A DNA stretch of 64,000 bases. Origin: CAZYFH01 sp965197395 (GTDB taxonomy: Bacteria > Acidobacteriota > Vicinamibacteria > Vicinamibacterales > UBA8438). Below the pieces are notes generated by a model that had not been told where the DNA came from, ran no database searches, and saw nothing but the letters and a program-made list of their open reading frames with translations. Made by a program: the position numbers and the translations under genes. The stretch covers positions 620,001 to 684,000 of the forward strand of contig OZ240205.1 of NCBI GenBank assembly GCA_965197395.1, given 5' to 3'. This document shows, piece after piece, positions 17,311 through 26,311 of this stretch. The stretch's first letter is position 1. Every line of letters begins with the position of its first letter.

Positions 17311-18470
17311 GGCCGCTCAACGCCAGCGTCGCCCGCGTAGTGGATCACCCGCCGCATCACCCACGGCGCCAGCGCCGCGCCGGTGCTCCCGAGACGCACA
17401 CCGAGTCTCGACCCCGTGACGACCCGCACCGCGCGGTTGAAGCGCCACTTCGCGCCGAACTCCGCCGCGCGCCACCGGCGCAACCGCCGGTGCCCGTCGA
17501 CCCGACCGGAGTCGAGCATCTCCACTGCCGCGAGGGCAGCCATCTCCCCCCCACGGACGGCGAAGCGCATGCCGTCGCCGGTGATGGGATCGATGAAGCC
17601 GGCCGCATCGCCGGCCAGCAGCAACCCGGCGACACCGGCCGCCCGAGCGTCGCCCGCGAGGGGGCCCATCGAGACGACCGGGCTGGCGCGCCGCGCCGAC
17701 GTGAACCGATCGCGCAGCTGGGCATCCGCGGTCACGACCTGCGAGAGGAGCGCGGCCGGATCGCGCAAGGCCCGCTGTGCCGGCGCCACGAGACACACGT
17801 TGGCCAGACCACCGGGGATCGGGGCAATCCCGACGAAGTGATCGGGCCGGACGTGCATCTCGCCATAGGGCCCGAGATCGGCGATGCCCTCGTAATAGCC
17901 GCCCACCGCCCACCGCCGCGTGGCGCCAGGATGGCGCACGAGGCCGAGCGCCGCGGCCACGACCGAGCGACGACCATCGGCCGCAATCGTGACGCGCCCC
18001 CTGACCTCGAGCCGCGCGCCCGTCCGGCCGCGCACCTCGATGCCATACACGGTCGGCGCGCCGGCGGTGCCGCGCACGAGCGGACCGATCACCGGCGTCG
18101 CGTCGTCGAAGCCCGCCCCCGCCGCAAGCGCCGCGTCCAGGAGCAGCGCATCCACCTCGCGCCGCGTGATCGCACGGCCCGCGGACGTCCCGGAACCACC
18201 GCGATACGATTCGCGGACCGCGACGCCGCCGGGGCCGCTGACGACCATGCCGGCAAGCGCGAGACCGCGCCGGTCGACGGCGTCGCCCACGCCGAGACGC
18301 CGCAGCGCGCGCATCGTCCCCGGATTCAAAGTGTCGCCGCAGAGCTTGTCACGCGGAAACCGCGCCCGGTCGACCAGCCTGACGCGCGCGCCGGCCCGCG
18401 CGAGCACGAGCGCGGCGATGGCGCCGGCTGGTCCGGCCCCCGCGATCACGACGTCGGTCGGCTCACTCAT
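17307..18470 (-). CDS. FAD-dependent oxidoreductase, geranylgeranyl-reductase family
   Basis: 387 residues. The N-terminal FAD-binding motif is DVVIAGAGPAGAIAALVLA, the family signature is FPRDKLCGDTLNPG, and the second FAD motif is GLLLAGDAAGFIDPITGDG. The family includes geranylgeranyl reductases and flavoprotein tailoring oxidoreductases or halogenase-like enzymes. There is no halogenase WxWxIP motif. It overlaps both neighbours by four bases, forming a tightly coupled trio with a ketoacyl synthase and an ICMT-like methyltransferase. The natural substrate cannot be deduced. Confidence 0.87.
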   Translation of the reverse strand: MSEPTDVVIAGAGPAGAIAALVLARAGARVRLVDRARFPRDKLCGDTLNPGTMRALRRLGVGDAVDRRGLALAGMVVSGPGGVAVRESYRGGSGTSAGRAITRREVDALLLDAALAAGAGFDDATPVIGPLVRGTAGAPTVYGIEVRGRTGARLEVRGRVTIAADGRRSVVAAALGLVRHPGATRRWAVGGYYEGIADLGPYGEMHVRPDHFVGIAPIPGGLANVCLVAPAQRALRDPAALLSQVVTADAQLRDRFTSARRASPVVSMGPLAGDARAAGVAGLLLAGDAAGFIDPITGDGMRFAVRGGEMAALAAVEMLDSGRVDGHRRLRRWRAAEFGAKWRFNRAVRVVTGSRLGVRLGSTGAALAPWVMRRVIHYAGDAGVERP

Positions 18471-19795
18471 GTTGGAGACGGGCTGGGGGGGCCAAGGTTC
18501 CGCGTCTCGTCCACCGCGCCCAGCACGATCGCGCTGTTCTTCGAGCCAAAGCCGAGGCAGTTACAGAGCGCCGCCGCGAACGTGGTTGGGCGGCCGGTAT
18601 TGGGCACGAAATCGAGGTCGCACTCGGGGTCGGGGTGCGCATGATTGATGGTCGGGGGCAGATACCGCCGCGCGAGGGCGAGCGCCGAGGTGACGATGCC
18701 AGCTGCCCCGCTCGCGCCTTGCGGATGCCCGATCATCGATTTGGTCGAGGATCCGGGTACGCGATCGGCACACCCGCCAAGCACCCGTCGCACACAGCGT
18801 GACTCGATCGCGTCGTTGAGCCGGGTCGACGTCCCGTGGAAGTTTACGTAGCCGAGCTCTTCGACCGGCCGTCCGGCCCGATCGAGCGCCTGCCGCATCG
18901 CCGCCACGATGGCCCCGCCCTCCGGGTCCATCTGCACGCGATGATACGCGTCGCATGTCGAGCCGTAGCCCTCCACGACGGCGTACGCGGTGGCGCCGCG
19001 CGCGCGGGCGCGATCTTCGCGCTCGAGCGCCATCATCCACGCGCCCTCGCCAAGCACGAACCCGTCGCGGTCACGCTCAAAGGGCCGCGACGCCTCGGCC
19101 GGCTGGCCGTTGTATCGCGTCGTCAGCGCGCGCATACGCGCGAAGCCGAGCATCATGCCACGCGTGACCGGGGCGTCGGCGCCGCCGGTCAGCAGCACCT
19201 CGGCCTCGCCGGCGCGGATCATCCGCGCGGCATACCCCACGGCGTCCGTCGAGCTCGTGCAACCACAGGACAGCACGTGGCTGATCCCGCGGAGGCCGAG
19301 CGCGATGGAGATCTCGGACGACACCATCCCGACGATCGAGACCGGAATCGCATACGGTGTCACCCGCTTCCAACTGTTGGTGAAGTAGGCCTCGTATTGG
19401 CGTTCCGTCACATCGATGCCGCCGCCACCGCTTCCGATGATGACCCCGGCGTCGGGTTCGCCGACACGGAGCCCCGCGTCGTTCCACGCCTCACTCGCGG
19501 CGATCACGGCAATCAACGAGGTGCGCGCGTATCGTTTGGGGTCGGCCCTGGACGGAGGCGGCGCGCCGTCCCCGTCCGCACGTTCGTCCCTCACGGGTGG
19601 CGCATCGTCGATGGTGACGTGCGGAACGGCGGCGGCCACTTGGCTCGGCAGCGCGGCGACATCGAATTCGCTGATCGCGCGAGTGCCGCTCATGCCGGCG
19701 CTGACCGAATCCCAGAATCGCTCGCGTCCGACGCCAAACGGCGACACGACGCCGATGCCGGTGATCACAACGCGCGGCTGGGTAGAGGCAGTCAT
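18467..19795 (-). CDS. Beta-ketoacyl-ACP synthase (FabF-like)
   Basis: 442 residues of thiolase fold. The start VVITGIGVVSPFGVG is typical of FabF. The nucleophilic cysteine is in SCGCTSSTDAVG, and the histidines are in NFHGTSTRLND and SMIGHPQGASGAAG, so the Cys-His-His triad is complete. An Asp/Pro-rich insertion (about residues 60-85) is unusual for housekeeping FabF. Clustering with an FAD reductase and a methyltransferase rather than with acpP/fabG argues for a specialised lipid or polyketide role. It is first in this operon, with 58 bases between it and the divergent NnrU-like gene. Confidence 0.88.
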   Translation of the reverse strand: MTASTQPRVVITGIGVVSPFGVGRERFWDSVSAGMSGTRAISEFDVAALPSQVAAAVPHVTIDDAPPVRDERADGDGAPPPSRADPKRYARTSLIAVIAASEAWNDAGLRVGEPDAGVIIGSGGGGIDVTERQYEAYFTNSWKRVTPYAIPVSIVGMVSSEISIALGLRGISHVLSCGCTSSTDAVGYAARMIRAGEAEVLLTGGADAPVTRGMMLGFARMRALTTRYNGQPAEASRPFERDRDGFVLGEGAWMMALEREDRARARGATAYAVVEGYGSTCDAYHRVQMDPEGGAIVAAMRQALDRAGRPVEELGYVNFHGTSTRLNDAIESRCVRRVLGGCADRVPGSSTKSMIGHPQGASGAAGIVTSALALARRYLPPTINHAHPDPECDLDFVPNTGRPTTFAAALCNCLGFGSKNSAIVLGAVDETRNLGPPSPSPT

Positions 19796-19853
19796 CGTCC
19801 GCGACCTATAATACCGACGCGCCCGCTCGCGGACGCAGCCCGATCCCGAGTCG

Positions 19854-20570
19854 ATGCCCCCCGTTGCCGCGCGTTTCTACTCCGGTCTTGGAGCCGTCGC
19901 GTTCTGCCTGTCGCTGGGAGTCGGGGTCTACGTCTACCTGACCCGGCTCGGGGCGCCATCCGCCGACAGCGGCCAGCCGTGGCCCAGCGTCGCGGCCAAC
20001 GCCGCGATGTTCACGGTGTTCGCCCTTCACCACAGCGTCATGGCTCGCAGCGGCGCGAAACGGTGGCTGGCTCGCCGCCTTCCAGCGGAGCTCGAGCGCT
20101 CGACGTATGTGTGGATCGCGAGCGGGCTCTTCGCGCTCACATGTCTGCTCTGGCAGGATCTGCCGGGACGGGTGTATGCGGCATCGGGCTGGCTCCGCGT
20201 CGGGGGCGTGGCACTGCAGCTTGGCGGCGCCGTGATGACCGGCTGGGCAGTCTTGCTGATCGACCCTCTCGAGCTGGCGGGGATTCGTCAAGCCATGGCG
20301 CCTGTCCCGGAGCGGCCCGCACCGCCCCCCGCGCTCAGCGTCCGCGGACCGTATCGATGGGTGCGCCACCCGATTTACCTGGGATGGGCCCTGATGGTCT
20401 GCGGCACGCCGGACCTGACGATGAGCCGCCTATCGTTCGCCGTCATCACGACCGCGTATCTCGTCGTCGCCATCCCCTGGGAGGAACGGTCGATGGTGGA
20501 GGTGCTGGGCGACGAGTATCGACGGTATCGCGACCGCGTCCGCTGGCGGATGGTTCCATGGGTGTACTAG
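19854..20570 (+). CDS. NnrU/ICMT-like membrane methyltransferase-family protein
   Basis: 238 residues with about six hydrophobic segments. The C-terminal half contains the ICMT/NnrU-type motif RGPYRWVRHPIYLGWALMV and an acidic EERSMVEVLGDEY turn. It is transcribed divergently from the ketoacyl synthase operon, which itself ends with another ICMT-like gene, so two related membrane methyltransferases flank the set. The substrate is unknown. The ATG at 19854 is the first in frame and leaves a 58-base divergent promoter region. Confidence 0.75.
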   Translation: MPPVAARFYSGLGAVAFCLSLGVGVYVYLTRLGAPSADSGQPWPSVAANAAMFTVFALHHSVMARSGAKRWLARRLPAELERSTYVWIASGLFALTCLLWQDLPGRVYAASGWLRVGGVALQLGGAVMTGWAVLLIDPLELAGIRQAMAPVPERPAPPPALSVRGPYRWVRHPIYLGWALMVCGTPDLTMSRLSFAVITTAYLVVAIPWEERSMVEVLGDEYRRYRDRVRWRMVPWVY

Positions 20571-20610
20571 GCCAATTTGCGCCACTCGTCGTAAGGCCTG
20601 TGTTTCCTAT

Positions 20611-20631
20611 GTCTTAGGTCTTAGGTCTTAG
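20611..20631. repeat. Three tandem 7-bp units (GTCTTAG) just upstream of a start codon
   Basis: GTCTTAG occurs three times head to tail and is followed at once by GGAG-TG, the region that serves as ribosome-binding site for the glycosyltransferase GTG at 20635. Changes in unit number would change the 5' leader but not the reading frame. Confidence 0.7.
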
Positions 20632-20634
20632 GGA

Positions 20635-21744
20635 GTGCAGACCCTCGTCTTTTACATCTCGGGGCACGGCTTCGGCCACGCCGCGCGGCAGGTCGAGGTC
20701 ATCCGCGCCTTACGCGCACGGCGGGCGGGCCTGGCGATCATCGTCAAGACCAGCGCGCCGGCGTGGTTGTTCGAACGGTTTCACGATGAACCCGTCGAGG
20801 TGGCGCCGCTCGAGACGGATACCGGCGTCGTGCAGGTCGACAGCCTGACGGTCGACGTCGCGGCGTCGGTGACCGCCGCGCGCGCGTTTCACGACCAACT
20901 CGACGCCCGCGCCAAGGCCGAGGCCACGTGGCTTCACGCGCATCGCGCGCGCCTCGTCGTCGGCGACATCCCACCGCTCGCGTTCGCAGCCGCGGCCGCG
21001 GCCGATATCCCTTCGGCCGCGGTCAGCAACTTCACCTGGGACTGGATCTATGCCGCCTACAACGAGACGCGCGACCTCGCACCGTCACTCGTCCCAACAC
21101 TGGCCTCGGCCTATGCGCGCGCCACCGTCGCGTGGCGACTGCCGCTGCACGGGGGCTTCGAGTCCTGCCCGCGCGTGGTCGATGCGCCGCTGGTGGCCCG
21201 CCGCGCCACGTGCGAGCCCGGAGTGGTGCGGCGGCAGCTCGGCCTGCCGGCGCACGCACCGCTCGTGTTGGTGGCGTTCGGTCGCTACGGGATCGCGGAT
21301 ATCGACTGGTCCGCGGTCGGGGCACTCGAGGAATACCGCATCGTCTTCACGGACGCAACCGCGCCGCCCGTCGGGTCGCCAACGGTCGCGTCGGGCCGGT
21401 TCGTCGTGATTGACGAGCGCGAGATGGACCGATGCGGGATGCGTTACGAAGATCTGGTGGCCGCGGTCGAGGTCGTCGTGACGAAGCCGGGCTACGGCAT
21501 GATCGCCGAGTGCGCGGCAAACGATGCCGCGATGCTCTATACCTCACGGGGCCGCTTCCGGGAGTACGACGTGCTCACCAGCGGCCTCCCCGGCCTGATC
21601 CGCTCGCACTTCATTCCGCATGACGATCTCTTCGCCGGTCGCTGGGCGCCGCATCTCGACGCGCTCCTGAACCAACCGCGGCCAGCGCCCGCACGGGTCG
21701 ACGGCGCGCAGGTCATTGCCGACGCGCTGGTCAGGATGCTTTAG
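20635..21744 (+). CDS. GT-B glycosyltransferase-like protein (MurG / arabinokinase N-terminal type)
   Basis: 369 residues. The N-terminus FYISGHGFGHAARQVEVIRAL is the nucleotide-sugar-transferase-like motif (GHGFGH) shared by MurG-like enzymes and the N-terminal part of plant L-arabinokinase. The C-terminal half has VVVTKPGYGMIAECAAN, the GT-B donor-binding region with conserved Lys-Pro-Gly and Glu. It starts with GTG at 20635. It probably transfers a sugar or is a degenerate transferase; acceptor and donor are unknown. The gene is isolated on the plus strand and is followed directly by an intergenic palindromic repeat. Confidence 0.75.
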   Translation: MQTLVFYISGHGFGHAARQVEVIRALRARRAGLAIIVKTSAPAWLFERFHDEPVEVAPLETDTGVVQVDSLTVDVAASVTAARAFHDQLDARAKAEATWLHAHRARLVVGDIPPLAFAAAAAADIPSAAVSNFTWDWIYAAYNETRDLAPSLVPTLASAYARATVAWRLPLHGGFESCPRVVDAPLVARRATCEPGVVRRQLGLPAHAPLVLVAFGRYGIADIDWSAVGALEEYRIVFTDATAPPVGSPTVASGRFVVIDEREMDRCGMRYEDLVAAVEVVVTKPGYGMIAECAANDAAMLYTSRGRFREYDVLTSGLPGLIRSHFIPHDDLFAGRWAPHLDALLNQPRPAPARVDGAQVIADALVRML

Positions 21745-21843
21745 ACGGGGCTTCGCCCCGAACCCCACGCGGCCGCTCCGCGGGGACCCCGAGAGGCCCA
21801 CTCCGCGCCCGCGGGGCGCGCAGGTGCGCGCCCTGGCCGTCAC
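21745..21843. repeat. ~100-bp palindromic intergenic repeat, copy 2
   Basis: It begins with ACGGGGCTTCGCCCCGA directly after the TAG stop of the glycosyltransferase gene and continues with CGCTCCGCGGGGACCCCGAG and GCGC-rich text. It matches copy 1 (reverse strand, 5931-6041) along its whole length with scattered differences. The element again points in the sense direction of the upstream gene. The rest of the gap to 21936 shows nothing recognisable. Confidence 0.65.
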
Positions 21844-21936
21844 CCGCGGTGAAACCGGTGCACGAGTTCCCGTTTCCGGTCGCGCGACGGCCTCCCGGCA
21901 CAGGAAACGTGAACCTGGAACGTCGCCGTCGAGCAA

Positions 21937-22626
21937 CTATTCCTTTGTGCAGGTCACGAGGGACCAGATGCGGGGGATGTTGACCTTTTCGATCGACAGC
22001 GGCGTGAGATCGGCCTGGGCGAGAAACGCGGGCAAATCGAGGTCGGACCTGAACCCGGCGTGAATGGTCAGCGGCGAGATCCAGCGCTCGGCGCGCGCCA
22101 GCATCCGGTTGTCGCTCAGGAAGTGGTTGAGAAACGCGAAGTGACCGCCCGGCCGACAGACCCGACGCATCTCCTTCGCCACCGCGACCGGGTCGGGCAC
22201 AACGCTGATCACGTAGGGCGCGTAGACGAGATCGAACGAATCGTCCGAAAAGTTGAGGTGTGCGGCGTCCATCTGCAACAGGCGCACGTTGCGAACGTTG
22301 CGGGCGGCAAGCCGGCGCTCCGCCTTGAGGAGCATCTCCTCCACGAAGTCGATGCCGGTCACCGACACGTGACTCGGGTAGAGCGCGGCGTTGATTCCGG
22401 TCCCCACACCGACTTCCAGCACCGTGTCGCCGTGAGCCATCGGCAGCCGCTTCATCGCCTCGAGGCGGCCGGTCTGCAGCGTCGGACCGAAGATCCAGCT
22501 ATCGAAGGCGGCGATCTTGTTGTAGACGCCTTCGACGAAGTCATTCTCGAAGGCGGCGACCGAGAGCGCGCGGCTGGAGGGATCCGAATAGACGTCTTGA
22601 TCAGGCGGGGCGGAGCGCCTCAGCAC
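21937..22626 (-). CDS. Class I SAM methyltransferase, phosphatidylethanolamine N-methyltransferase (PmtA)-like
   Basis: 229 residues. The Rossmann SAM site is DTVLEVGVGTGINAALYP, motif II is VTGIDFVEEML, and LLQMDAAHLNFSDDSFDLVYAPYV is the acidic motif. The segment YNKIAAFDSWIFGPTLQTGR and the HFAFLNHFLSD region resemble bacterial PmtA, which methylates phosphatidylethanolamine toward phosphatidylcholine. The start GTG at 22626 overlaps the stop of the homocysteine methyltransferase gene (GTGCTGA), so the two are coupled. Assignment to PmtA rather than to another small-molecule methyltransferase is moderately secure. Confidence 0.75.
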   Translation of the reverse strand: MLRRSAPPDQDVYSDPSSRALSVAAFENDFVEGVYNKIAAFDSWIFGPTLQTGRLEAMKRLPMAHGDTVLEVGVGTGINAALYPSHVSVTGIDFVEEMLLKAERRLAARNVRNVRLLQMDAAHLNFSDDSFDLVYAPYVISVVPDPVAVAKEMRRVCRPGGHFAFLNHFLSDNRMLARAERWISPLTIHAGFRSDLDLPAFLAQADLTPLSIEKVNIPRIWSLVTCTKE

Positions 22627-23537
22627 CGATGGACTATAGCGTGACGCTGGTTACCATCGCAAGGAAGGTCCCGCACGGCGGACGCGATCTGCCGGATGTG
22701 CTCGGGTGTCGTCCCGCAACACCCGCCGACTAGACGCACGCCGGCCGTCACGAATCGGCGCGCATACGACGCGACGAAGTCGGGCGAGGAGAGATAGAGC
22801 GTCCGACCTTCGACCTCGCGCGGCAGCCCCGCGTTCGGCTGGGCGGCCAGAGGGACACGCACCACGTCGGCCAGTCGCTGAACGATCTCCAGCATCGGCG
22901 CGGGACCGGCGCTGCAGTTCACACCGAGCACGGTCGCGCCGCTGTCGATGAGCCGCGGCGCCGCCGCGTGCGGTGTGAGGCCATCGTCGGTCTCACCGGT
23001 CTCAGCGGTGGTCATCTGCGCGACGACGGGCAGATCGCTCTCCGCGCGCACTGCGCGGATCGCGGCGGCCAGCTCATCCGCCCGGCGGAACGTCTCGAGC
23101 ATCACCAGGTCCACGCCTTCCTCCAGCAGCGCGACCGCGTGCTCGCGGAAGACGCGCTCCGCCTCGGCGACCGATGTCCGCCCGTCGGGTGCGAGGCGCA
23201 CGCCGAGCGGGCCCATCGCCCCGGCGACGTGCACGGCCGCCCCGGCCGCGTCACGGGCCAGGCGCACCCCCGCCCGGTTCAATGCTCGAGCGTCGCGGTC
23301 GAGACCGAACGCGGTGAGCTTGAGCCCGTTCGCACCGAAGGTGTTGGTCTCCAGGACGTCGGCGCCCGCGGCGACATAGGCGCGGTGGACATCGCCCACG
23401 AGCTCTGGTTGGGTCTCGTTCAACTCCTCGAAGGCGCGGTTCACGAACGCGCCCCTCGCATAGAGCATCGTCCCCATCGCGCCGTCGCAGACGAGAACCC
23501 GCGCGGCGATATCGTCGACGAACGGCGCGGCAGCCAT
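22620..23537 (-). CDS. Homocysteine S-methyltransferase domain protein
   Basis: About 305 residues from the ATG at 23537 (MAAAPFVDDIAARV). It is the TIM-barrel homocysteine S-methyltransferase found at the N-terminus of MetH and in betaine-homocysteine methyltransferase. The opening motif is VCDGAMGTMLY, and the zinc cysteines are in LGVNCSAGP and GGCCGTTPEHIR. It ends right after the zinc motif, so it lacks the methylenetetrahydrofolate-reductase domain of bifunctional relatives. Coupling to a SAM methyltransferase suggests recycling of homocysteine from methylation, which is inference. The start lies 11 bases from the divergent sensor kinase start. Confidence 0.88.
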   Translation of the reverse strand: MAAAPFVDDIAARVLVCDGAMGTMLYARGAFVNRAFEELNETQPELVGDVHRAYVAAGADVLETNTFGANGLKLTAFGLDRDARALNRAGVRLARDAAGAAVHVAGAMGPLGVRLAPDGRTSVAEAERVFREHAVALLEEGVDLVMLETFRRADELAAAIRAVRAESDLPVVAQMTTAETGETDDGLTPHAAAPRLIDSGATVLGVNCSAGPAPMLEIVQRLADVVRVPLAAQPNAGLPREVEGRTLYLSSPDFVASYARRFVTAGVRLVGGCCGTTPEHIRQIASAVRDLPCDGNQRHAIVHRC

Positions 23538-23547
23538 AAGTGCTTTA

Positions 23548-24855
23548 ATGATAGCGGTGTCTGGCGAACTGCTGGCGACGCTCCTTGTGAAGCTCGCGCT
23601 CGTCGCCGTGCTGTCGACCATGCTGGTCCGGTTCCGTCAGTTTCGCCGGATTCTCCTCACCGAACAGCGGGCCTGGCGCGAGCGGCTCGTCTTCGCGTTC
23701 AGCCTGGGGATTCCGCTAGTGGCCGGCGTGACCGCCCGGCTCGTGCTCAACTACGATGCCGCGGACTTCTCGCTGGCCGGACCGTTTCTCGCCGGCCTCA
23801 TTGCCGGACCGTACGCGGGCGCCATCGTGGGCGCCATGCTTGGCGCCCCGGCTCTCTTTGCCGGCGAGGTCGCCGCTATGCCCTTCGCGGTCGGCTGTGG
23901 ATTCGCAGGGGGTGGATTGCGTGAGGTCTGCCCAAAGGAGGCCATCTGGCACCTCTCGCCGCTGTTCTTTGCCGATCTGCACCGCCATGCCTGGCAGCTC
24001 GTCAGCCGATTCAAGATCGACTGGCTGCTGATCCTGGCCGCCGCGCCCATCGGGCTCGAGACGATTCGCGTGTCGCTCGGCATCCGCTTCGGGAACGGCA
24101 TCATCTTCCACATGCGGCCCGAGACCGTCGGCCTCGGCGCGCTGGTCCTGCTGGCCGCGGTACTGAGCGTTGCGATTCCCATCAAGATCTGGAATACGGC
24201 GCGCATCGAGCACCGACTGCAAGAGCAGGAACAGCTGCTCATGGCGGCGCGCGTGGAGGCGCTAGCGAGTCAGATCAACCCACATTTCCTCTTCAATACG
24301 CTGACGTCGATCTCGTCCCTGATCCGGTCGCAGCCGGAAACGGCGCGCATGCTCATCATCAAGTTGTCGGCACTGCTACGGCGGCTGCTCCGTAGCCAGG
24401 AGCACTTCGTCACCCTGCGGGAAGAGCTCGCATCCATCGACGAGTATCTCGATATCGAGGCGGTACGATTTGGCCCGACACTGGTGGTGGAGAAGGACAT
24501 CAGCACGGACAGCCTCGAGCTGGTCATGCCGAGCATGGTGCTGCAACCGCTGGTGGAGAACTCGATCAAGCACGGCATCGAGAAGAAGGTCGGCGGCGGA
24601 CGCATTCTCATTCGAAGCCAACGCGTCAATGGTCACTGCGTCATCGAGGTGGTCGACAACGGCGCCGGCATGGCGGATGCCGATGCGCGCCGCGGACGGA
24701 GCGGCGGGATCGGCTTGCGTAACGTCGACGAACGACTGCGGGTGATCTACGGTGAGAATTGCCACCTGCAGCTCGAGAGCACCCCCGGCGAAGGCACGTG
24801 CGCGCGGATTGAGATCCCAGAGCTGATCGAGCCACGGGCTCAGGCTTCGGCGTAG
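23548..24855 (+). CDS. LytS-type sensor histidine kinase
   Basis: 435 residues. Five or six membrane helices occupy residues 1-215, including the GPFLAGLIAGPYAGAIVGAMLG segment of 5TM-LYT sensors. A short coiled-coil linker leads to the His_kinase domain with phospho-acceptor histidine in LASQINPHFLFNTL. The ATP-binding N box is LVENSIKHG and the G box GIGLRNVDERL. An atypical short insertion (CGFAGGGLREVCPKEAIWH) lies in the membrane part. It is one base upstream of the response regulator gene, a classical two-component pair; the signal is unknown. Confidence 0.92.
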   Translation: MIAVSGELLATLLVKLALVAVLSTMLVRFRQFRRILLTEQRAWRERLVFAFSLGIPLVAGVTARLVLNYDAADFSLAGPFLAGLIAGPYAGAIVGAMLGAPALFAGEVAAMPFAVGCGFAGGGLREVCPKEAIWHLSPLFFADLHRHAWQLVSRFKIDWLLILAAAPIGLETIRVSLGIRFGNGIIFHMRPETVGLGALVLLAAVLSVAIPIKIWNTARIEHRLQEQEQLLMAARVEALASQINPHFLFNTLTSISSLIRSQPETARMLIIKLSALLRRLLRSQEHFVTLREELASIDEYLDIEAVRFGPTLVVEKDISTDSLELVMPSMVLQPLVENSIKHGIEKKVGGGRILIRSQRVNGHCVIEVVDNGAGMADADARRGRSGGIGLRNVDERLRVIYGENCHLQLESTPGEGTCARIEIPELIEPRAQASA

Positions 24856-24856
24856 A

Positions 24857-25654
24857 ATGGACATACGCACTGTCGTTGTCGATGACGAGCAGCTGGCGCG
24901 GAATGAGATCTGTTTTCAGTTGCAGCAACTGGGCGGCGTGGACATCGTCGGGCAGGCGGGCGACGGGGTGCAGGCCCTCCGCCTGATCGAGGATGTGAGG
25001 CCGGATCTCGTGCTCCTCGACGTGCAGATGCCGGGCCAGACCGGGTTCGAGGTGGCCCGCGAGCTGGTCGCGCGAGGTGTCGACTCTCGGGTGGTGTTCG
25101 TGACGGCGTTCGACCAATATGCCATCGAAGCGTTCGAGGTCAACGCCATCGACTACCTGTTGAAGCCGGTCGAGCCGGAGCGGCTTGGGCGGACGATTGA
25201 GCGCGCGCGTGGTCAGCTTCGCTCGACGCGATCGGCGTCGGAAGAGAACGCTGCCGGCGCGTTGCAGGAGGGTGAGCTCCGACGCATCGCCGAGTACGTG
25301 ACCGAGCGGGAGACCCGACGACGCCAGATCGCGATCGGGGTCGGTGGGCGATTCCTGCTCGTTCAGTCTGACGAGATCGTGTACGCCTCACTGGCCGACG
25401 AGGTGGTCACCGTGTCCGCGGGCACGCTGAGTGGCACATCGAACTGCCGGACGCTGGATGAGTTACAGTCGCTACTCGACCCGAAGGTGTTTTGGCGGGT
25501 GCACCGATCGCATCTGGTCAACATCAAGAAGATCAAGGAGATAGTGCCTTGGATCAGTCGAAACTACATCCTGAAGATGAAGGACGCGAAGGGCACGGAG
25601 ATCCCGGTGAGCCGGGCGCAGACGAAGCGGCTCCGCGACTATCTCAACCTCTAG
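24857..25654 (+). CDS. LytTR-family response regulator
   Basis: 265 residues. The receiver domain has acidic pocket VVDDEQ, phospho-acceptor Asp in LVLLDVQMPG (about residue 55) and Lys in IDYLLKPVEPERL. The C-terminal LytTR DNA-binding domain (about 155-262) shows VYASLADEVVTV, FWRVHRSHLVNIKKIKEI and the end RDYLNL. It starts one base after the histidine kinase stop and probably controls membrane or cell-wall genes. Confidence 0.94.
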   Translation: MDIRTVVVDDEQLARNEICFQLQQLGGVDIVGQAGDGVQALRLIEDVRPDLVLLDVQMPGQTGFEVARELVARGVDSRVVFVTAFDQYAIEAFEVNAIDYLLKPVEPERLGRTIERARGQLRSTRSASEENAAGALQEGELRRIAEYVTERETRRRQIAIGVGGRFLLVQSDEIVYASLADEVVTVSAGTLSGTSNCRTLDELQSLLDPKVFWRVHRSHLVNIKKIKEIVPWISRNYILKMKDAKGTEIPVSRAQTKRLRDYLNL

Positions 25655-25737
25655 GTCCGGGCGACTCGACGGCGCTTCGCATTCAGCTTGACAGCGACAC
25701 CGAGCGCGACGCGCAGCGGGCGCCGCAATCGCTCAGC

Positions 25738-26307
25738 GTGCCTCAGCCCGCCGAGCAGGCGGGCACGACCCGCCGTGGCGACTTTCTGGCGCGCGCCGGC
25801 GAGGAGCTGGTGGCCTGGGTCAAGGTGTTCGCGTCGGCCGCCGTCTATGCCACCCTGATCGTCACCTTCGGGCTGCAAGTGGCGCGTGTCGAGGGCAAGA
25901 GCATGGAGCCCACGCTGCAGGATCAGGACCGCCTGATCGTCAACAAAGCGGCCTACAAGTTCTTCGGCGACCCGGAGCCGGGCGATATCGTCATGCTGTA
26001 CTACCCCCGCGACCCCGACAAGTCGTTCGTCAAGCGTGTTGTGGCGGAGGAGGGCGATACCGTCCGGATCGACAACGGTCAGGTCTACGTGAACGAGGTC
26101 CTGAATCCCGACGCGTTCGTGCCACCCGAATTCCGAAGCCACGAGAACCATGGCCCCGAGGTCGTGCAGGAAGGCTATTTCTTCGTGATGGGCGACCATC
26201 GAAACAACAGCTCCGATAGTCGACACTGGGGCCCGGTGCCCAAGAGGTACATCATCGGCAAGGTACAACTCCGATGGTGGCCGCTGACTGAAGCCACGGT
26301 CTTCTGA
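25738..26307 (+). CDS. lepB: Signal peptidase I
   Basis: About 189 residues. A single N-terminal membrane helix (KVFASAAVYATLIVTFGL) precedes the catalytic serine in RVEGKSMEPTL and the general-base lysine in KSFVKRVVAEEGD; MGDHRNNSSDSRHWGPV is box E. It cleaves leader peptides of exported proteins at the outer face of the inner membrane. The reading frame is open further upstream into the response regulator gene, so the start is not certain. The GTG at 25738 gives a normal N-terminus, and no clear Shine-Dalgarno sequence decides it. Confidence 0.9.
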   Translation: MPQPAEQAGTTRRGDFLARAGEELVAWVKVFASAAVYATLIVTFGLQVARVEGKSMEPTLQDQDRLIVNKAAYKFFGDPEPGDIVMLYYPRDPDKSFVKRVVAEEGDTVRIDNGQVYVNEVLNPDAFVPPEFRSHENHGPEVVQEGYFFVMGDHRNNSSDSRHWGPVPKRYIIGKVQLRWWPLTEATVF

Positions 26308-26311
26308 TCTT

